Shown: piece after piece, positions 17,582-26,710 of the stretch
How the letters are laid out: every line of letters starts with the position of its first letter
Position numbering within the stretch: position 1 is the stretch's first letter
DNA from: Rhizobium sp.
GTDB lineage: Bacteria > Pseudomonadota > Alphaproteobacteria > Rhizobiales > Rhizobiaceae
Length of the DNA: 64,000 nt
Direction of reading: 5' to 3'
Assembly (NCBI GenBank): GCA_019739215.1
Contig: JAHHDR010000032.1
Location: forward strand, 1-64,000
Translations under genes and position numbers: made by a program
Notes under the pieces: model-generated
Told to the model about the DNA's origin: nothing
The model's input: only the letters and a program-made list of their open reading frames with translations
Database searches by the model: none

Positions 17582-18025
17582 ATGCCTTCCATCACCATCT
17601 CTTCCGTCATCGACGCGCCGATCGAAAAGGTCTGGGCGCGCATCCGCGACTTCAATGGCCTGCCCTCCTGGCATCCGCGCATGGTGACGAGCCAGATCGA
17701 GGACGGGCGCGCAGCCGACGAAATCGGCTGCATCAGGAATTTCCAGGTCGCGACCGGCGCCACCATCCGCGAGAAGCTGCTGGCCTTTTCCGACGCCGAC
17801 CGTTCCGTCAGCTATTCGATCATCGAGACGCCCCAGCCGATCACCAACCACACGGCCACATTGACCTTGAGGAAGGTGACCGATGGCGACAGGACCTACG
17901 CCGAGTGGTCGGCAACCTTCGACGCACCGTCCGAGGAGGCCGACAAGGTCGCCGAGGGCATGGGCGCCAATGTGTTCCAGGGCGGCTTCAACGCCTTGAA
18001 GAGCCATTTCGCCGAAAACGCCTGA
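17582..18025 (+). CDS. SRPBCC family protein (CoxG-like/polyketide cyclase fold)
   Basis: A 147-residue START/SRPBCC domain protein: SSVIDAPIEKVWARIRDFNGLPSWHP opening, a central beta sheet, and a long C-terminal helix (FQGGFNALKSHFAEN). The family binds hydrophobic ligands. The adjacent CO-dehydrogenase-like operon suggests a role akin to CoxG, which helps attach CO dehydrogenase to the membrane, though this protein is more like MxaD/Bet v 1 cyclase proteins than true CoxG. It ends ten bases before the FAD-subunit gene and is thus the first gene of that operon. Confidence 0.82.
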   Translation: MPSITISSVIDAPIEKVWARIRDFNGLPSWHPRMVTSQIEDGRAADEIGCIRNFQVATGATIREKLLAFSDADRSVSYSIIETPQPITNHTATLTLRKVTDGDRTYAEWSATFDAPSEEADKVAEGMGANVFQGGFNALKSHFAENA

Positions 18026-18035
18026 GGAGGACCGC

Positions 18036-18836
18036 ATGCCGCTCACGCTCCAGACTTTTCCCACCACTGACGCCGCATCCGCAGCCCTCGCCGCCGATGG
18101 CGCCAGCCGCTATCTCGGCGGCGGCACGCTCGTCGTGCGCAGCGCCAATGATGGCGACGTCTCTTTTTCGTCCTATATCCGGGTGGTCGATCCGGCGCTT
18201 TCGGCGATCACGGTGAATGCAGACCGCATCACGCTTGGTGCCTCGGTGACCATGAGCCGCCTCATCGCCGACGCGCGCGTCCACTGTCTCGCCAAGGCCG
18301 CCCATGCCGTGGGCGGCCCCGCGATCCGCAACATGGCAACCGTTGGCGGCAATCTCTATGCGCCGGCGCCCTATGGCGATCTCGGCGTGGCGCTGCTCGC
18401 CCTCGACGCCACCGTGGACATCGGCGGCGCGTCAGTTCCCCTTGGCCAGTTCTTCGAGGGTCGCGACACGGTCCATGCCCGCTCGGTGCTCCGGAGCGTC
18501 AGCTTCACGCTGCCCGCCCCCGGCGCATTGCGCTTCGCCAAGACCGCCCGCGTCAAGCCCAAGGGCGTCTCCGTGGTCACCATTGCCGCCGTCCTGCACG
18601 AGCGCGACGGCATCATAGAGGCCGCGCATGTTGCCTATGGCTGCATGGCCGACAGGCCGATGCGCGCTTGCGCAGTCGAAGCGGCATTGATCGGCAAGCC
18701 GCGCACGGCGGACGGCATCGCCGAAGCGCTGGCGGTTGCCACCGATGGCACGGAGCCGATCACCGATGCGATTGCCAGCGCCTGGTACCGGGCGCAGGTG
18801 CTGCCGGTCCATCTCGGCCGGCTGCTGCTGGCGTAA
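18036..18836 (+). CDS. molybdenum hydroxylase FAD-binding subunit (CoxM-like)
   Basis: A 266-residue FAD-binding subunit of the xanthine dehydrogenase/CO dehydrogenase superfamily. The FAD pyrophosphate motifs appear as YLGGGTLVVR near residue 30 and TVGGNLYAPAPYGDLG near residue 105 (standard forms AGGHS and TIGGN). The C-terminal CO_deh_flav_C domain follows. It passes electrons from the iron-sulphur subunit to FAD. It begins ten bases after the SRPBCC gene. Only about 266 residues, it is at the short end of the family, and the diverged first motif marks it as distinct from coxM at 50697. Confidence 0.88.
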   Translation: MPLTLQTFPTTDAASAALAADGASRYLGGGTLVVRSANDGDVSFSSYIRVVDPALSAITVNADRITLGASVTMSRLIADARVHCLAKAAHAVGGPAIRNMATVGGNLYAPAPYGDLGVALLALDATVDIGGASVPLGQFFEGRDTVHARSVLRSVSFTLPAPGALRFAKTARVKPKGVSVVTIAAVLHERDGIIEAAHVAYGCMADRPMRACAVEAALIGKPRTADGIAEALAVATDGTEPITDAIASAWYRAQVLPVHLGRLLLA

Positions 18837-18837
18837 A

Positions 18838-18882
18838 GCAATTCCAGCAAAAGTGTGAAGCGGTTTTTGCGTCCGGAATTGC
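18838..18882. repeat. short dispersed palindrome (GCAATTCC...GGAATTGC)
   Basis: A 45-base imperfect palindrome directly after the FAD-subunit stop codon, with outer arms GCAATTCC and GGAATTGC and an inner GCAAAA/TTTTTGC pairing. The pattern is one I recognise as common between genes in rhizobial genomes. Here it sits inside an operon, just before the GGGAGGAG ribosome site of the iron-sulphur subunit, where the hairpin could influence relative expression of the subunits. Confidence 0.6.
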
Positions 18883-18909
18883 ATCAAGACAAGCATCAGG
18901 GAGGAGATT

Positions 18910-19392
<483 letters not shown>

Positions 19393-19402
19393 GGAGGCGA
19401 CA

Positions 19403-20770
19403 ATGGAAATCCGCAAGTCCTACTTCGCCGACGAGCGAAAAGACGATCTTCACGAGATCGGCAAGCCGAGCCTGCGGGTCGATGCGCTCGGCCATGTAAC
19501 CGGCACCACGTCCTACTTCGCCGACCGCAATTTTCCCGGCCTGCTGCATCTCAAAATGGTGCGCAGCCCCCATCACCATGCCCGCATCAGGCACATCGAT
19601 CTCTCCGAAGCCGAGAACCATCCCGGCGTCATCCGCATCCTGACGGCGGCTGACGTCCCGCACAATGTCTATACGATCCTGACCCTGATCCAGGTCGGCC
19701 CGGAGGACGAGACAGTTCTCGCCACCGACAAGGTGCGCTGGAAGGGCGAGGCGATCGTTGCCATCCTCGCCGACAGCGAACGTGCCGCCAACGAAGCCGT
19801 GGCCAAGGTCAAGGTCGATTACGAGGTGCTGGAGCCGGTGCTGAGCATCGACGATGCCCTGAAGCCGGGCGCGCCCATCGTCAACGAATATCACGGCCAG
19901 AACCACTACATGTATGACAGCGGCGAGTGCCGCAAGGTGCGGTTCGGCGACGTGGATGCCGGCTTCGCCGAGGCCGACCATATCCTCGAGCAGACCTATG
20001 GCTCGGGCCCGATCGAGCATGCGCCGACCGAGACCACGGGCTGCATCGTCATGCCCGAGGGCAATGGTCGCTTCACCTGCTACACCAACACCCAGGCCAT
20101 GTTCTTCACGCTCGACAACACATCCATCATTCTGCAGATGGAGGGCTCCAAGCTGCATATGGTCGGCGGCACCGTCGGCGGCGGCTTCGGCGGCAAGGTC
20201 GATGTCACCGTCGAACCGATCGCCATACTCGGCGCCAAACTGACCGGCCGCCCAGTCTCCTTCATCTATTCCCGCGAGGAGGAGATGCAGGTTTCGTCGC
20301 CGCGCGCCGCCGAAAAGCTGGTCATCAAGGACGGTGTGATGAACGATGGGCGCATCGTTGCCCGCTATGTGAAGGCCTATATCGACGCCGGCGCCTATTC
20401 CCGCCACTCGCCCTATGGCGCGCAGAAATCGGCGGCGCATTTCCCCGGCCCCTACACGGTGCCGAATGTCTTCGTCGACAGCTATTGCGTCTACACCAAC
20501 CGCACGCCATCGAGCGCCATGCGCGGCTTCGGCGTCACCATCGGCGACTTCGCGCTCGAGGTGCAGATGGACAAGCTGGCCCGGCTGATCGGCATGGACC
20601 CGCTCGAATTCCGCTTCCTCAACGCCTATCGCGATGGTGACATGAAGGCGCATCGCCAGCCGACCGAGGGCGCGGCACTGATCGAATGCATGCAGGAGGC
20701 GGCGAAGATCGCCAACTGGCCGATCGCGGACAAGTATTTCGCGATGTCATCGATGAAGCGGGAGGGCTGA
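19403..20770 (+). CDS. molybdenum hydroxylase large subunit, N-terminal part
   Basis: A 455-residue protein that matches the first ~57% of a CoxL/XdhB-type molybdopterin subunit: the a/b hammerhead domain (SLRVDALGHVTGTTSYFAD, LLHLKMVRSPHHHARI) and the first molybdopterin domain (GGTVGGGFGGK near residue 260, SSAMRGFGVTIGD near 370). The active-site loop reads AMRGFG, not the AYRCSFR of CO dehydrogenase, so the substrate is not CO. It ends in TGA at 20768; one codon later the same frame restarts as the next gene. The ATG at 19403 has GAGGAGGCGACA before it. The size matches NdhL-type split subunits. Confidence 0.88.
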   Translation: MEIRKSYFADERKDDLHEIGKPSLRVDALGHVTGTTSYFADRNFPGLLHLKMVRSPHHHARIRHIDLSEAENHPGVIRILTAADVPHNVYTILTLIQVGPEDETVLATDKVRWKGEAIVAILADSERAANEAVAKVKVDYEVLEPVLSIDDALKPGAPIVNEYHGQNHYMYDSGECRKVRFGDVDAGFAEADHILEQTYGSGPIEHAPTETTGCIVMPEGNGRFTCYTNTQAMFFTLDNTSIILQMEGSKLHMVGGTVGGGFGGKVDVTVEPIAILGAKLTGRPVSFIYSREEEMQVSSPRAAEKLVIKDGVMNDGRIVARYVKAYIDAGAYSRHSPYGAQKSAAHFPGPYTVPNVFVDSYCVYTNRTPSSAMRGFGVTIGDFALEVQMDKLARLIGMDPLEFRFLNAYRDGDMKAHRQPTEGAALIECMQEAAKIANWPIADKYFAMSSMKREG

Positions 20771-20773
20771 ACC

Positions 20774-21781
20774 ATGGCGATCTGCAAGGGCCGCGGCGTC
20801 TCCGCCGTCAACTATCCCACCGGCATGAACCTGGGTGGTGACCCGACCCAGGCGCTGGTTCACTCCACGCCAACAGGCAATTTCATGGTCTCGCTGTCCT
20901 CGGTCGATCTCGGCCAGGGCATGAAGCAGGTGATGAGCCAGATCTGCGCCGAGACCATCGGCGTGCCGGTCGATCGCGTCATCATCGACACCGCCGATAC
21001 CGACACCGGGCCGCATTGCATGGGCACGTTTGCCTCGCGCGGCACCCATCGCGCCGGCAATGCCGTCATCGCGGCGGCGAGGGAGGCCCGGCAGGTGATG
21101 CTGGAAGTGGCGGCCGAGGAACTTGAGACCGATGCTAGCGACCTCGACACCGACGGCCTCGGCAACATTCACGTCAAGGGCGCGCCGCAGCGCTCCATCT
21201 CGATCTTCGATACCGCGCTGGCCGCCCATTTCAAGCGCGGCCGCTCGATCTCCGGCCGCGGCATGTTCCTGATCCCGCGCTCCTATCCCGAAGCGGCGAC
21301 GGGCGCGATGAAGCCATCGACCTGCTATGCCCATGCCTGCACGGTGGCCGACGTCGAGGTCGACGACGAAACCGGCGAGGTCAACGTGCTTTCGATCAGG
21401 AACGTGTTCGAGATCGGCCGGGCACTCAATCCGAAAATGGTCGAGCAGCAGCTCGTCGGCGGTTCCTGGATGGGGATCAGCCACGCGCTCTACGAGACCA
21501 CGGAGCCCTATTATCCGAGCCGCGAGCATGGTGGGCGTGACTTCAACGAATATCTGATGCCCGGTCCCGGCGACCTCGCCGAGACCCAGGTCGTGGTGCT
21601 GGAACGTCCCGCCGCCGATGGCCCCTACGGGGCCAAGGGCCCCGGCGAGATGTGCGCCAACCCGCAGATCCCCGCCATCGCCAATGCGATCTTCGACGCG
21701 GTGGGCGTGCGGATCGACACGCTGCCCATCACGCCAGAACGCATCCTGCGCGCACTCCAGGCGAGCCGCGCGAGCCATTGA
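20774..21781 (+). CDS. molybdenum hydroxylase large subunit, C-terminal part
   Basis: A 335-residue protein equal to the second molybdopterin-binding half of the usual fused subunit: SSVDLGQGMKQVMSQICAE near residue 38, DTADTDTGPHCMGTFASRGT near 75, and KGPGEMCANPQIPAIANAIF near 295 with the catalytic glutamate of the family. GGGAGGGCTGAACC precedes the ATG, so it is a genuine, translationally coupled start and not mere readthrough. Together with the preceding gene it gives ~790 residues, the size of a normal CoxL-type chain. The two chains should assemble around one Mo cofactor. Confidence 0.88.
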   Translation: MAICKGRGVSAVNYPTGMNLGGDPTQALVHSTPTGNFMVSLSSVDLGQGMKQVMSQICAETIGVPVDRVIIDTADTDTGPHCMGTFASRGTHRAGNAVIAAAREARQVMLEVAAEELETDASDLDTDGLGNIHVKGAPQRSISIFDTALAAHFKRGRSISGRGMFLIPRSYPEAATGAMKPSTCYAHACTVADVEVDDETGEVNVLSIRNVFEIGRALNPKMVEQQLVGGSWMGISHALYETTEPYYPSREHGGRDFNEYLMPGPGDLAETQVVVLERPAADGPYGAKGPGEMCANPQIPAIANAIFDAVGVRIDTLPITPERILRALQASRASH

Positions 21782-21789
21782 GTGAAACC

Positions 21790-22671
21790 ATGAACCACGG
21801 TTCGGCCACGGACATCTTCACCTCGCCCGAAGCGGTGGCCGAACGATTCGCGGCCTGCCGCTACATCGCCGACGAACCCTTGGCCACTGCGGTCTTCCTC
21901 GCGGTCCGGCTCGGCAAGCCGCTGCTGATCGAGGGGATGCCCGGCGTCGGCAAGACCGAGGCCGCCAAGGCGGTCGCCGAAATCCTCGGCCGTGATCTCA
22001 TCCGGCTGCAATGCTACGAAGGCGTCGATGCCCAACATGCGCTCTATGAATGGAACTACCAGCGCCAGCTTCTCGCCATCCGCCAGGCCGAGCATGGCGA
22101 GACCGACATCTATGACGATCGTTTCCTGATCGAGCGGCCGCTTCTGCGTTCGCTGCGCAATCCGGAACGCACGGTGCTGCTGGTCGATGAAGTCGACCGG
22201 TCTGACCATGAATTCGAGGCGCTGCTGCTCGAATATCTCTCCGATTTCCAGATCTCGATCCCCGAACGCGGCACGGTCATCGCGCATGAGCCTCCCATCG
22301 TCATCCTCACGTCCAACCGCACCCGCGAACTGGCCGAAGCGCTGCGGCGCCGCTGCGTCTATCACTGGATTGCCTATCCGGACGCATCCCGCGAAGCCGC
22401 AATCATCGCCGCCCGCGCACCCGGCGTGGCCGAAGCAACCGCCACCGCCGTCGCCCGTGCCGTCAGCGCCATCCGCGCCCGCCCGCTGGCCAAGCCGCCC
22501 GGCATTTCCGAATCCGTGGAATGGGCCAACGCCGCCACCGTGCTGGAGAAAGGTGGCAGCCCCTGGCCGGAAGCCTTCCGCCGCGCCATCGGCGTCCTGA
22601 TCAAGGATGAGGAGGATCTCGCGCTGATGCGGAAGGAACTGCCGAGGATTGTGGAAGAGGCGCTGGCGTGA
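21790..22671 (+). CDS. AAA+ MoxR-type ATPase (CoxD-like)
   Basis: A 293-residue MoxR-family AAA+ ATPase: Walker A EGMPGVGKTE near residue 48, Walker B VLLVDEVDRSD near 130, sensor 1 VILTSNRTRE near 175 and the arginine-rich RRRC. The stretch RLQCYEGVDAQHALYEWNYQ is shared with CoxD at 54735, so the two are paralogues. CoxD of Oligotropha is required to mature the molybdenum site of CO dehydrogenase. The ATG at 21790 follows the large-subunit stop by eight bases. It probably activates the neighbouring split hydroxylase together with the vWA protein. Confidence 0.9.
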   Translation: MNHGSATDIFTSPEAVAERFAACRYIADEPLATAVFLAVRLGKPLLIEGMPGVGKTEAAKAVAEILGRDLIRLQCYEGVDAQHALYEWNYQRQLLAIRQAEHGETDIYDDRFLIERPLLRSLRNPERTVLLVDEVDRSDHEFEALLLEYLSDFQISIPERGTVIAHEPPIVILTSNRTRELAEALRRRCVYHWIAYPDASREAAIIAARAPGVAEATATAVARAVSAIRARPLAKPPGISESVEWANAATVLEKGGSPWPEAFRRAIGVLIKDEEDLALMRKELPRIVEEALA

Positions 22672-23966
22672 TGGCCGGGAGAGAGGAACTCCCTCTTCTC
22701 CCCAGCGGGGAGAAGTGCCGAGCATCGCGAGGCGATGAGGGGGTGGCCGAAGGCCCCATGACGAAGCCCCCCTCATCCGACCCTCCGGGCCACCTTCTCC
22801 CCGCAGGGGAGAAGAGGGAGCGAGCCCTCCCGCCCCGAGAAGTCACCCCCTTCCTCGATTTCGTCCAGGCGCTGCGCCGCCACGGCTTTCCGGTCTCGCC
22901 CGACCAGACCGAGACCTTCCTCGCCGCCATCACGCTTCTCGGTCCCGGCAGCATGGAGCATATCCGCCGCGCCGCGATCGCCACGCTGGCGCCGTCGATC
23001 GATCGCATGGGAGCATTCGATGCCCTGTTCCGCGCCGCCTTCCATGGCGAGGCCCAGCCAGCCGCATTGTCCCATCCGGATGACGAGGAAACCGTCGTCA
23101 ATGATCGCGGCGCCGAGGAGGAACAGGGCGAGGTGCCGATCGAGCAGGAAGAGGGTGGCGCCAGGGCCTCTGCCCTCGAACGGCTCTCGGCACGCGAACT
23201 CGGTGCGACCGACCTGTCGCTCGCGTCCTTCCGGCGCCAGCTTGCCGATCGCCTGCCCCGCCGCCGCAGCTTCCGGCATCTCCGTGTCCGCAGCAATGGC
23301 GCGATCGATCTGCGTCGATCGCTCCGCGACATCATCCGCGCCGAGGGTGACATGCCCGTGCCCCATCTTCGACGCCGGCAGGACATCGCGCGGCGGCCGC
23401 TGCTGTTCATCGACATCTCCGGCTCGATGTCCGGCCATACCGACGATCTGCTGGCGCTCGCCCATGCCACCGTGCAGGCCGTGCCCGGCACGGAAGTCTT
23501 CACCATCGGCACCCGACTGAGCCGGATCACCACGCCTCTGCGCCTGCGGGATCGCGAGACCGCACTCGCCCGCGTGGCCGACGCGGTGGACGACTGGAAT
23601 GGCGGCACCCGCATCGGACCGGCGCTCAAGGCGTTTCTGGCCATCCCGCGCTTCGCCGCCATGGCGCGCGGCGCCCTGGTGGTGATCGCCTCCGACGGGC
23701 TGGAACGCGGCGGGCATGAGGAATTCGAGAGTGCGATGCGCCGCCTTTCCGGCCTGTCCCATCGGATCACACTCGCCACGCCGCTGGCCGGCGACCCGAG
23801 ATTCCGGCCGCAGACCGCGGCCCTCGGCGCCGTGCTGCCCTGGCTGGACGACCTTGTCGACGGCTCCTCAGTGCAGGCGATCGGCCGATTCATGCTGACC
23901 CTCGACAGGGAGGCACCGCGCGCAGCGCAAGTCTGGAAGGAGAAGACCCATGCAGCCGGTCATTGA
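22671..23966 (+). CDS. vWA domain protein (CoxE-like) with repeat-derived N-terminus
   Basis: A 431-residue CoxE-type protein. The conserved body starts near residue 58 (VTPFLDFVQALRRHGFPVS); the vWA domain lies at ~240-400 with the metal-adhesion motif DISGSMSG. An acidic linker (DDEETVVNDRGAEEEQGEV) separates the two. The ATG at 22671 overlaps the ATPase stop (TGATG). Residues ~8-50 are encoded by a palindromic repeat inserted at the gene start, without breaking the frame, so this segment is a recent addition. An internal ATG at 22758 is an alternative start inside the repeat. MoxR-vWA pairs act as assembly chaperones for metal enzymes. Confidence 0.87.
   Translation: MAGREELPLLPSGEKCRASRGDEGVAEGPMTKPPSSDPPGHLLPAGEKRERALPPREVTPFLDFVQALRRHGFPVSPDQTETFLAAITLLGPGSMEHIRRAAIATLAPSIDRMGAFDALFRAAFHGEAQPAALSHPDDEETVVNDRGAEEEQGEVPIEQEEGGARASALERLSARELGATDLSLASFRRQLADRLPRRRSFRHLRVRSNGAIDLRRSLRDIIRAEGDMPVPHLRRRQDIARRPLLFIDISGSMSGHTDDLLALAHATVQAVPGTEVFTIGTRLSRITTPLRLRDRETALARVADAVDDWNGGTRIGPALKAFLAIPRFAAMARGALVVIASDGLERGGHEEFESAMRRLSGLSHRITLATPLAGDPRFRPQTAALGAVLPWLDDLVDGSSVQAIGRFMLTLDREAPRAAQVWKEKTHAAGH
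22691..22820. repeat. rhizobial palindromic repeat (copy 2), inside coding sequence
   Basis: An inverted repeat with left end CCCTCTTCTCCCCAGCGGGG and right end CTTCTCCCCGCAGGGGAGAA; the inner GATGAGGGGG and CCCCCCTCATC are complementary. It is related to the elements at 17325 and 24921 but uses an AGCG/GCA loop variant. It falls wholly within the 5' part of the vWA gene and is translated. Confidence 0.8.
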
Positions 23967-24837
23967 TTCCCATTTCCACATCTGGCGAAAGGCCGACCTG
24001 CCATGGCTCAACGGCCCGATGGTGCCGCGCATCTTCGGCCCCTACGAGCCGATCCGACGCGACTACCCGATGACGGAATATCTTGGCGAGCTCGCAGGCC
24101 TTGACGTGGTCAAGGCGGTCTATGTCCAGACCAACTGGGCGAAGGGTGATTTCGAGGCCGAGGTCGCCTGGGTCAGCGACACCGCGAAGCAAACCGGCTG
24201 GCCGCACGCCATCGTCGGCTATGCCGACATGACGGTGGAGGATGTCCGACCACAGCTTGACAGGCTCCGGGACTATCCGCTGCTGCGCGGCGTGCGTATG
24301 CAGCTCCACTGGCACGAGGTGCCGGAATATCGCTTCGCGACCGGGCCGGACCAGGTGCTGGACGCCACTGTTCGCAGGAACGTGGCGCGGCTCAAGGATT
24401 ACGGCCTGTCCTTCGATCTCCAGCTCTTCCCGGCGCAGATGCGATCAGGCGCCGAACTCGTGGCCGAGAACCCGGAGACGAACTTCATCCTCACCCATTG
24501 CGGCATGCTTGTCGACGACAGGCCGGAGACAGTGGCCGCCTGGAAAGCCGGCCTCTCGCATTTCGCACGACTGCCGAACTTCTACGCCAAGCTGTCGGGC
24601 CTGGGCACCTTCGGGCATCGCAACGACCCGGCACTCATCGCGCTGGTCGTCGATGGCGCGATCGAGATACTGGGGAGCGACCGGCTGACCTTCGGTTCGA
24701 ACTTCCCGATCGAGAAGCTGTGGACGACCTATGCGGACGTGCTGACCGCGCATCAGGCGGCGGTCGGAAAGCATGGGGCCAAGGCGGTGGCGGATGTGTT
24801 TCACGACACGGCGGTGAGGGTGTATCGGCCGGCATAG
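23950..24837 (+). CDS. amidohydrolase family protein (COG3618, lactonase-type)
   Basis: A 295-residue TIM-barrel metallohydrolase. It opens with VIDSHFHIW, the metal motif of the COG3618 group (L-fuconolactonase, 4-sulfomuconolactonase, LigI); ILTHCGM near residue 180 and FGSNFPIEK near residue 255 hold further ligand residues. The start overlaps the vWA gene by 17 bases, so it belongs to the hydroxylase operon. If it acts after the molybdenum hydroxylase, the oxidised product is probably a lactone or lactam that this enzyme opens. Substrate not identified. Confidence 0.88.
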   Translation: MQPVIDSHFHIWRKADLPWLNGPMVPRIFGPYEPIRRDYPMTEYLGELAGLDVVKAVYVQTNWAKGDFEAEVAWVSDTAKQTGWPHAIVGYADMTVEDVRPQLDRLRDYPLLRGVRMQLHWHEVPEYRFATGPDQVLDATVRRNVARLKDYGLSFDLQLFPAQMRSGAELVAENPETNFILTHCGMLVDDRPETVAAWKAGLSHFARLPNFYAKLSGLGTFGHRNDPALIALVVDGAIEILGSDRLTFGSNFPIEKLWTTYADVLTAHQAAVGKHGAKAVADVFHDTAVRVYRPA

Positions 24838-24920
24838 AGAAGGCGATCTCTCAGGCTACCGACCATCTTCTTCAAAGAGGTCCGCCATCGAAGGCGAAAC
24901 GGAAGGGCCGGCTCCGCAGC

Positions 24921-25050
24921 CCCCGTTTCTCCCCTTGGGGAGAAGGTGGTCCGAAGGACCGGATGAGGGGTTCCCATGAAACGAAAAAGCAAGAGGGTGA
25001 GAACCCCTCATCTGCCCTTCGGGCATCTTCTCCCCAAGGGGAGAAGCGGG
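24921..25050. repeat. rhizobial palindromic repeat, TTCTCCCC family (copy 3)
   Basis: An inverted pair of modules between convergent genes: left CCCCGTTTCTCCCCTTGGGG with GGTCCGAAGGACCGGATGAG, right ACCCCTCATCTGCCCTTCGG ending TCCCCAAGGGGAGAAGCGGG. It is nearly identical in its arms to the copy at 17325 and lies ten bases from the end of the M24 peptidase gene. The 222-base gap between the amidohydrolase and the peptidase holds little else; the element may serve as a transcription end for both. Confidence 0.8.
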
Positions 25051-25059
25051 AACGCGACG

Positions 25060-26250
25060 TCAGCCCTTCCCACCCCGGTTCCACCCGCGCCCACGTTCCC
25101 CGAACATCTCATACCCATCAGCCGTGATCGCCAGCGTATCCTCGAGCTTGATGAACCCCCGCTTCGGATGCAGCATGGTCGTCTCGACCGAGATCACCAT
25201 GCCGGTCTCCAGCGGATGATCCGCGTCGATGCCCTCATAGGCGACCGGATGATTGGTCATCAGGAACGGCGCTTCATGCGTGATCAGGCCCATGCCGTGG
25301 CAGAAGAAGTCGGTGAATGATGCCGAAGGCGAGCGCTTGAGCAGGCTTTCGGCGGCTTCGATCATCGCGGCACCCGGCGCGCCGGCGCGGACCTTGGAGA
25401 AGGCCGCCTGCTGGATCGCCTCGATCTCGGCCAGCAGATCCTCGAGTTCGGCATCCGGCTCGCCGAGAATGCCCATGCGGCAGAGGTCGCCGATGTAGCC
25501 GTGATAATTGCCGCCGGAATCGATCGACAGCACCTCGCCTTTCGCCCAGGCCTGCGGCGAGGCAGCGCGGTTGTGGCTGGAGCCCAGCGTCAGCAGGCAA
25601 TATTCGAAATGCAGGCCGCGATTGGTTTCCTCGCGGCGAAGCTGTTCGATGATCTCGGTCTTGGTGGAGCCTTCACGCGCCGCCGATATCGTCGCCAGCA
25701 TGGAATCGGTGATCAGTTCCGAGGCCTGCCTGAGCTGATCGAGTTCGTGCGGTGCCTTGATCGACCTGAGACGCTCCATCGCATGGGTGGCATCGACGAA
25801 GCGGGCACCGTCGAGACCGGAGGCGAGCAGGTCGCGCGCATCGGAGGGCAGGAAGCCCGGCTCGATGCCGATCCGGGCGCCGGACTTGCCGATCGACTTG
25901 AGATGCTCGACCGCAAGACGCGCCGCATCGAGCGTGCCCCAGGTGGCGGTGTGCACGGTCGGCGTCCAGAATGGATTGTTGGCGTGCTCGCCGCCCTCCA
26001 TCTTGTTGCCGATATAGGCCGAATGGTCCGCAGCCCCCTTCTCGTAGATCACGAAAGGCAGGTAGCGGCTGTGGCCGATCGCATCCATCGCCGCAAAGAA
26101 GATGAACTTGTAGCCGCCGAGCAGATATTGCGTGTTGTGCTTTGAGGTGGCGAGCAGCACGTCGATGCCGGCCTCGTCCATCAGCCGGTCGAGCCTGGCG
26201 GTGTCGAAGGCCGGGCCGGTCGTGCGGGCATGCGGCGCATTGATATTCAT
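25060..26250 (-). CDS. M24 family metallopeptidase (Xaa-Pro dipeptidase-like)
   Basis: A 396-residue pita-bread-fold protein. The N-terminal creatinase-like domain covers residues ~1-170. The C-terminal domain shows the five metal ligands in order: SIDSGG and YIGDLCR (Asp, Asp), FCHGMGLITHE (His), ISVETTM (Glu) and IKLEDT (Glu). The family covers aminopeptidases P, prolidases and creatinases, so the bond cut may not be a peptide bond. GGGAGGAAACC precedes the ATG at 26250. It is the last gene of the Tm-1 operon, 28 bases after the cupin gene. Confidence 0.9.
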   Translation of the reverse strand: MNINAPHARTTGPAFDTARLDRLMDEAGIDVLLATSKHNTQYLLGGYKFIFFAAMDAIGHSRYLPFVIYEKGAADHSAYIGNKMEGGEHANNPFWTPTVHTATWGTLDAARLAVEHLKSIGKSGARIGIEPGFLPSDARDLLASGLDGARFVDATHAMERLRSIKAPHELDQLRQASELITDSMLATISAAREGSTKTEIIEQLRREETNRGLHFEYCLLTLGSSHNRAASPQAWAKGEVLSIDSGGNYHGYIGDLCRMGILGEPDAELEDLLAEIEAIQQAAFSKVRAGAPGAAMIEAAESLLKRSPSASFTDFFCHGMGLITHEAPFLMTNHPVAYEGIDADHPLETGMVISVETTMLHPKRGFIKLEDTLAITADGYEMFGERGRGWNRGGKG

Positions 26251-26278
26251 GGTTTCCTCCCGAAACGATGACGACCGG

Positions 26279-26686
26279 CTATTGGCCGGCGGGAATGATG
26301 CGGAAATCCGGCAGTTCTCTCAGGCCCAGTTCCGGCCCGGCCGGCGAATAGACAACAAAAAGCTGCATCGGGCCGGAGCCGGTGTTCAAGGTCGAATGAA
26401 AGCGGCTGTCGGGCACAAAGACCGTGCATCCCGGGCCGACGTCCTGTACCACAGGGTTGCCCTGCTCGTCCTCCACCATCTGCTCGCCATGGCCCGAAAT
26501 CACGAAGATGATCTCTTCGGAGCCCGGATGATTGTGCCGCGAATGGCCCTGCCCGCTCGGCAGGTCAACGACGCCAGCGGAAAATGTCTTCGCGCCGTTG
26601 ACCTCGGGTGCCACCGTCAGTGCCAGCCGGCCCCAGTCGAAGCCGAAGGAATCCACGTCCTTCGGATAGACGAAATTGCCCTTCAT
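26279..26686 (-). CDS. cupin domain protein
   Basis: A 135-residue single-domain cupin. The first metal motif is GHSRHNHPGSEEIIFVISGHGEQ (His, His, Glu) and the second lies around PDSRFHSTLNTG with a histidine. It may be a small isomerase, dioxygenase or ligand-binding protein. GGAAGGAGACAAGA precedes the ATG. It lies between the PEP-hydrolase-type gene and the M24 peptidase in a four-gene minus-strand operon. Confidence 0.87.
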   Translation of the reverse strand: MKGNFVYPKDVDSFGFDWGRLALTVAPEVNGAKTFSAGVVDLPSGQGHSRHNHPGSEEIIFVISGHGEQMVEDEQGNPVVQDVGPGCTVFVPDSRFHSTLNTGSGPMQLFVVYSPAGPELGLRELPDFRIIPAGQ

Positions 26687-26710
26687 TCTTGTCTCCTTCC
26701 CAATCGCTGT

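Noticed and set aside
20765..20776. TGA at 20768 as a selenocysteine codon joining the two molybdenum subunits
   Set aside because: A strong ribosome site and ATG follow at once, no SECIS-like hairpin was recognised right after it, and split subunits of the same sizes are known in the family.
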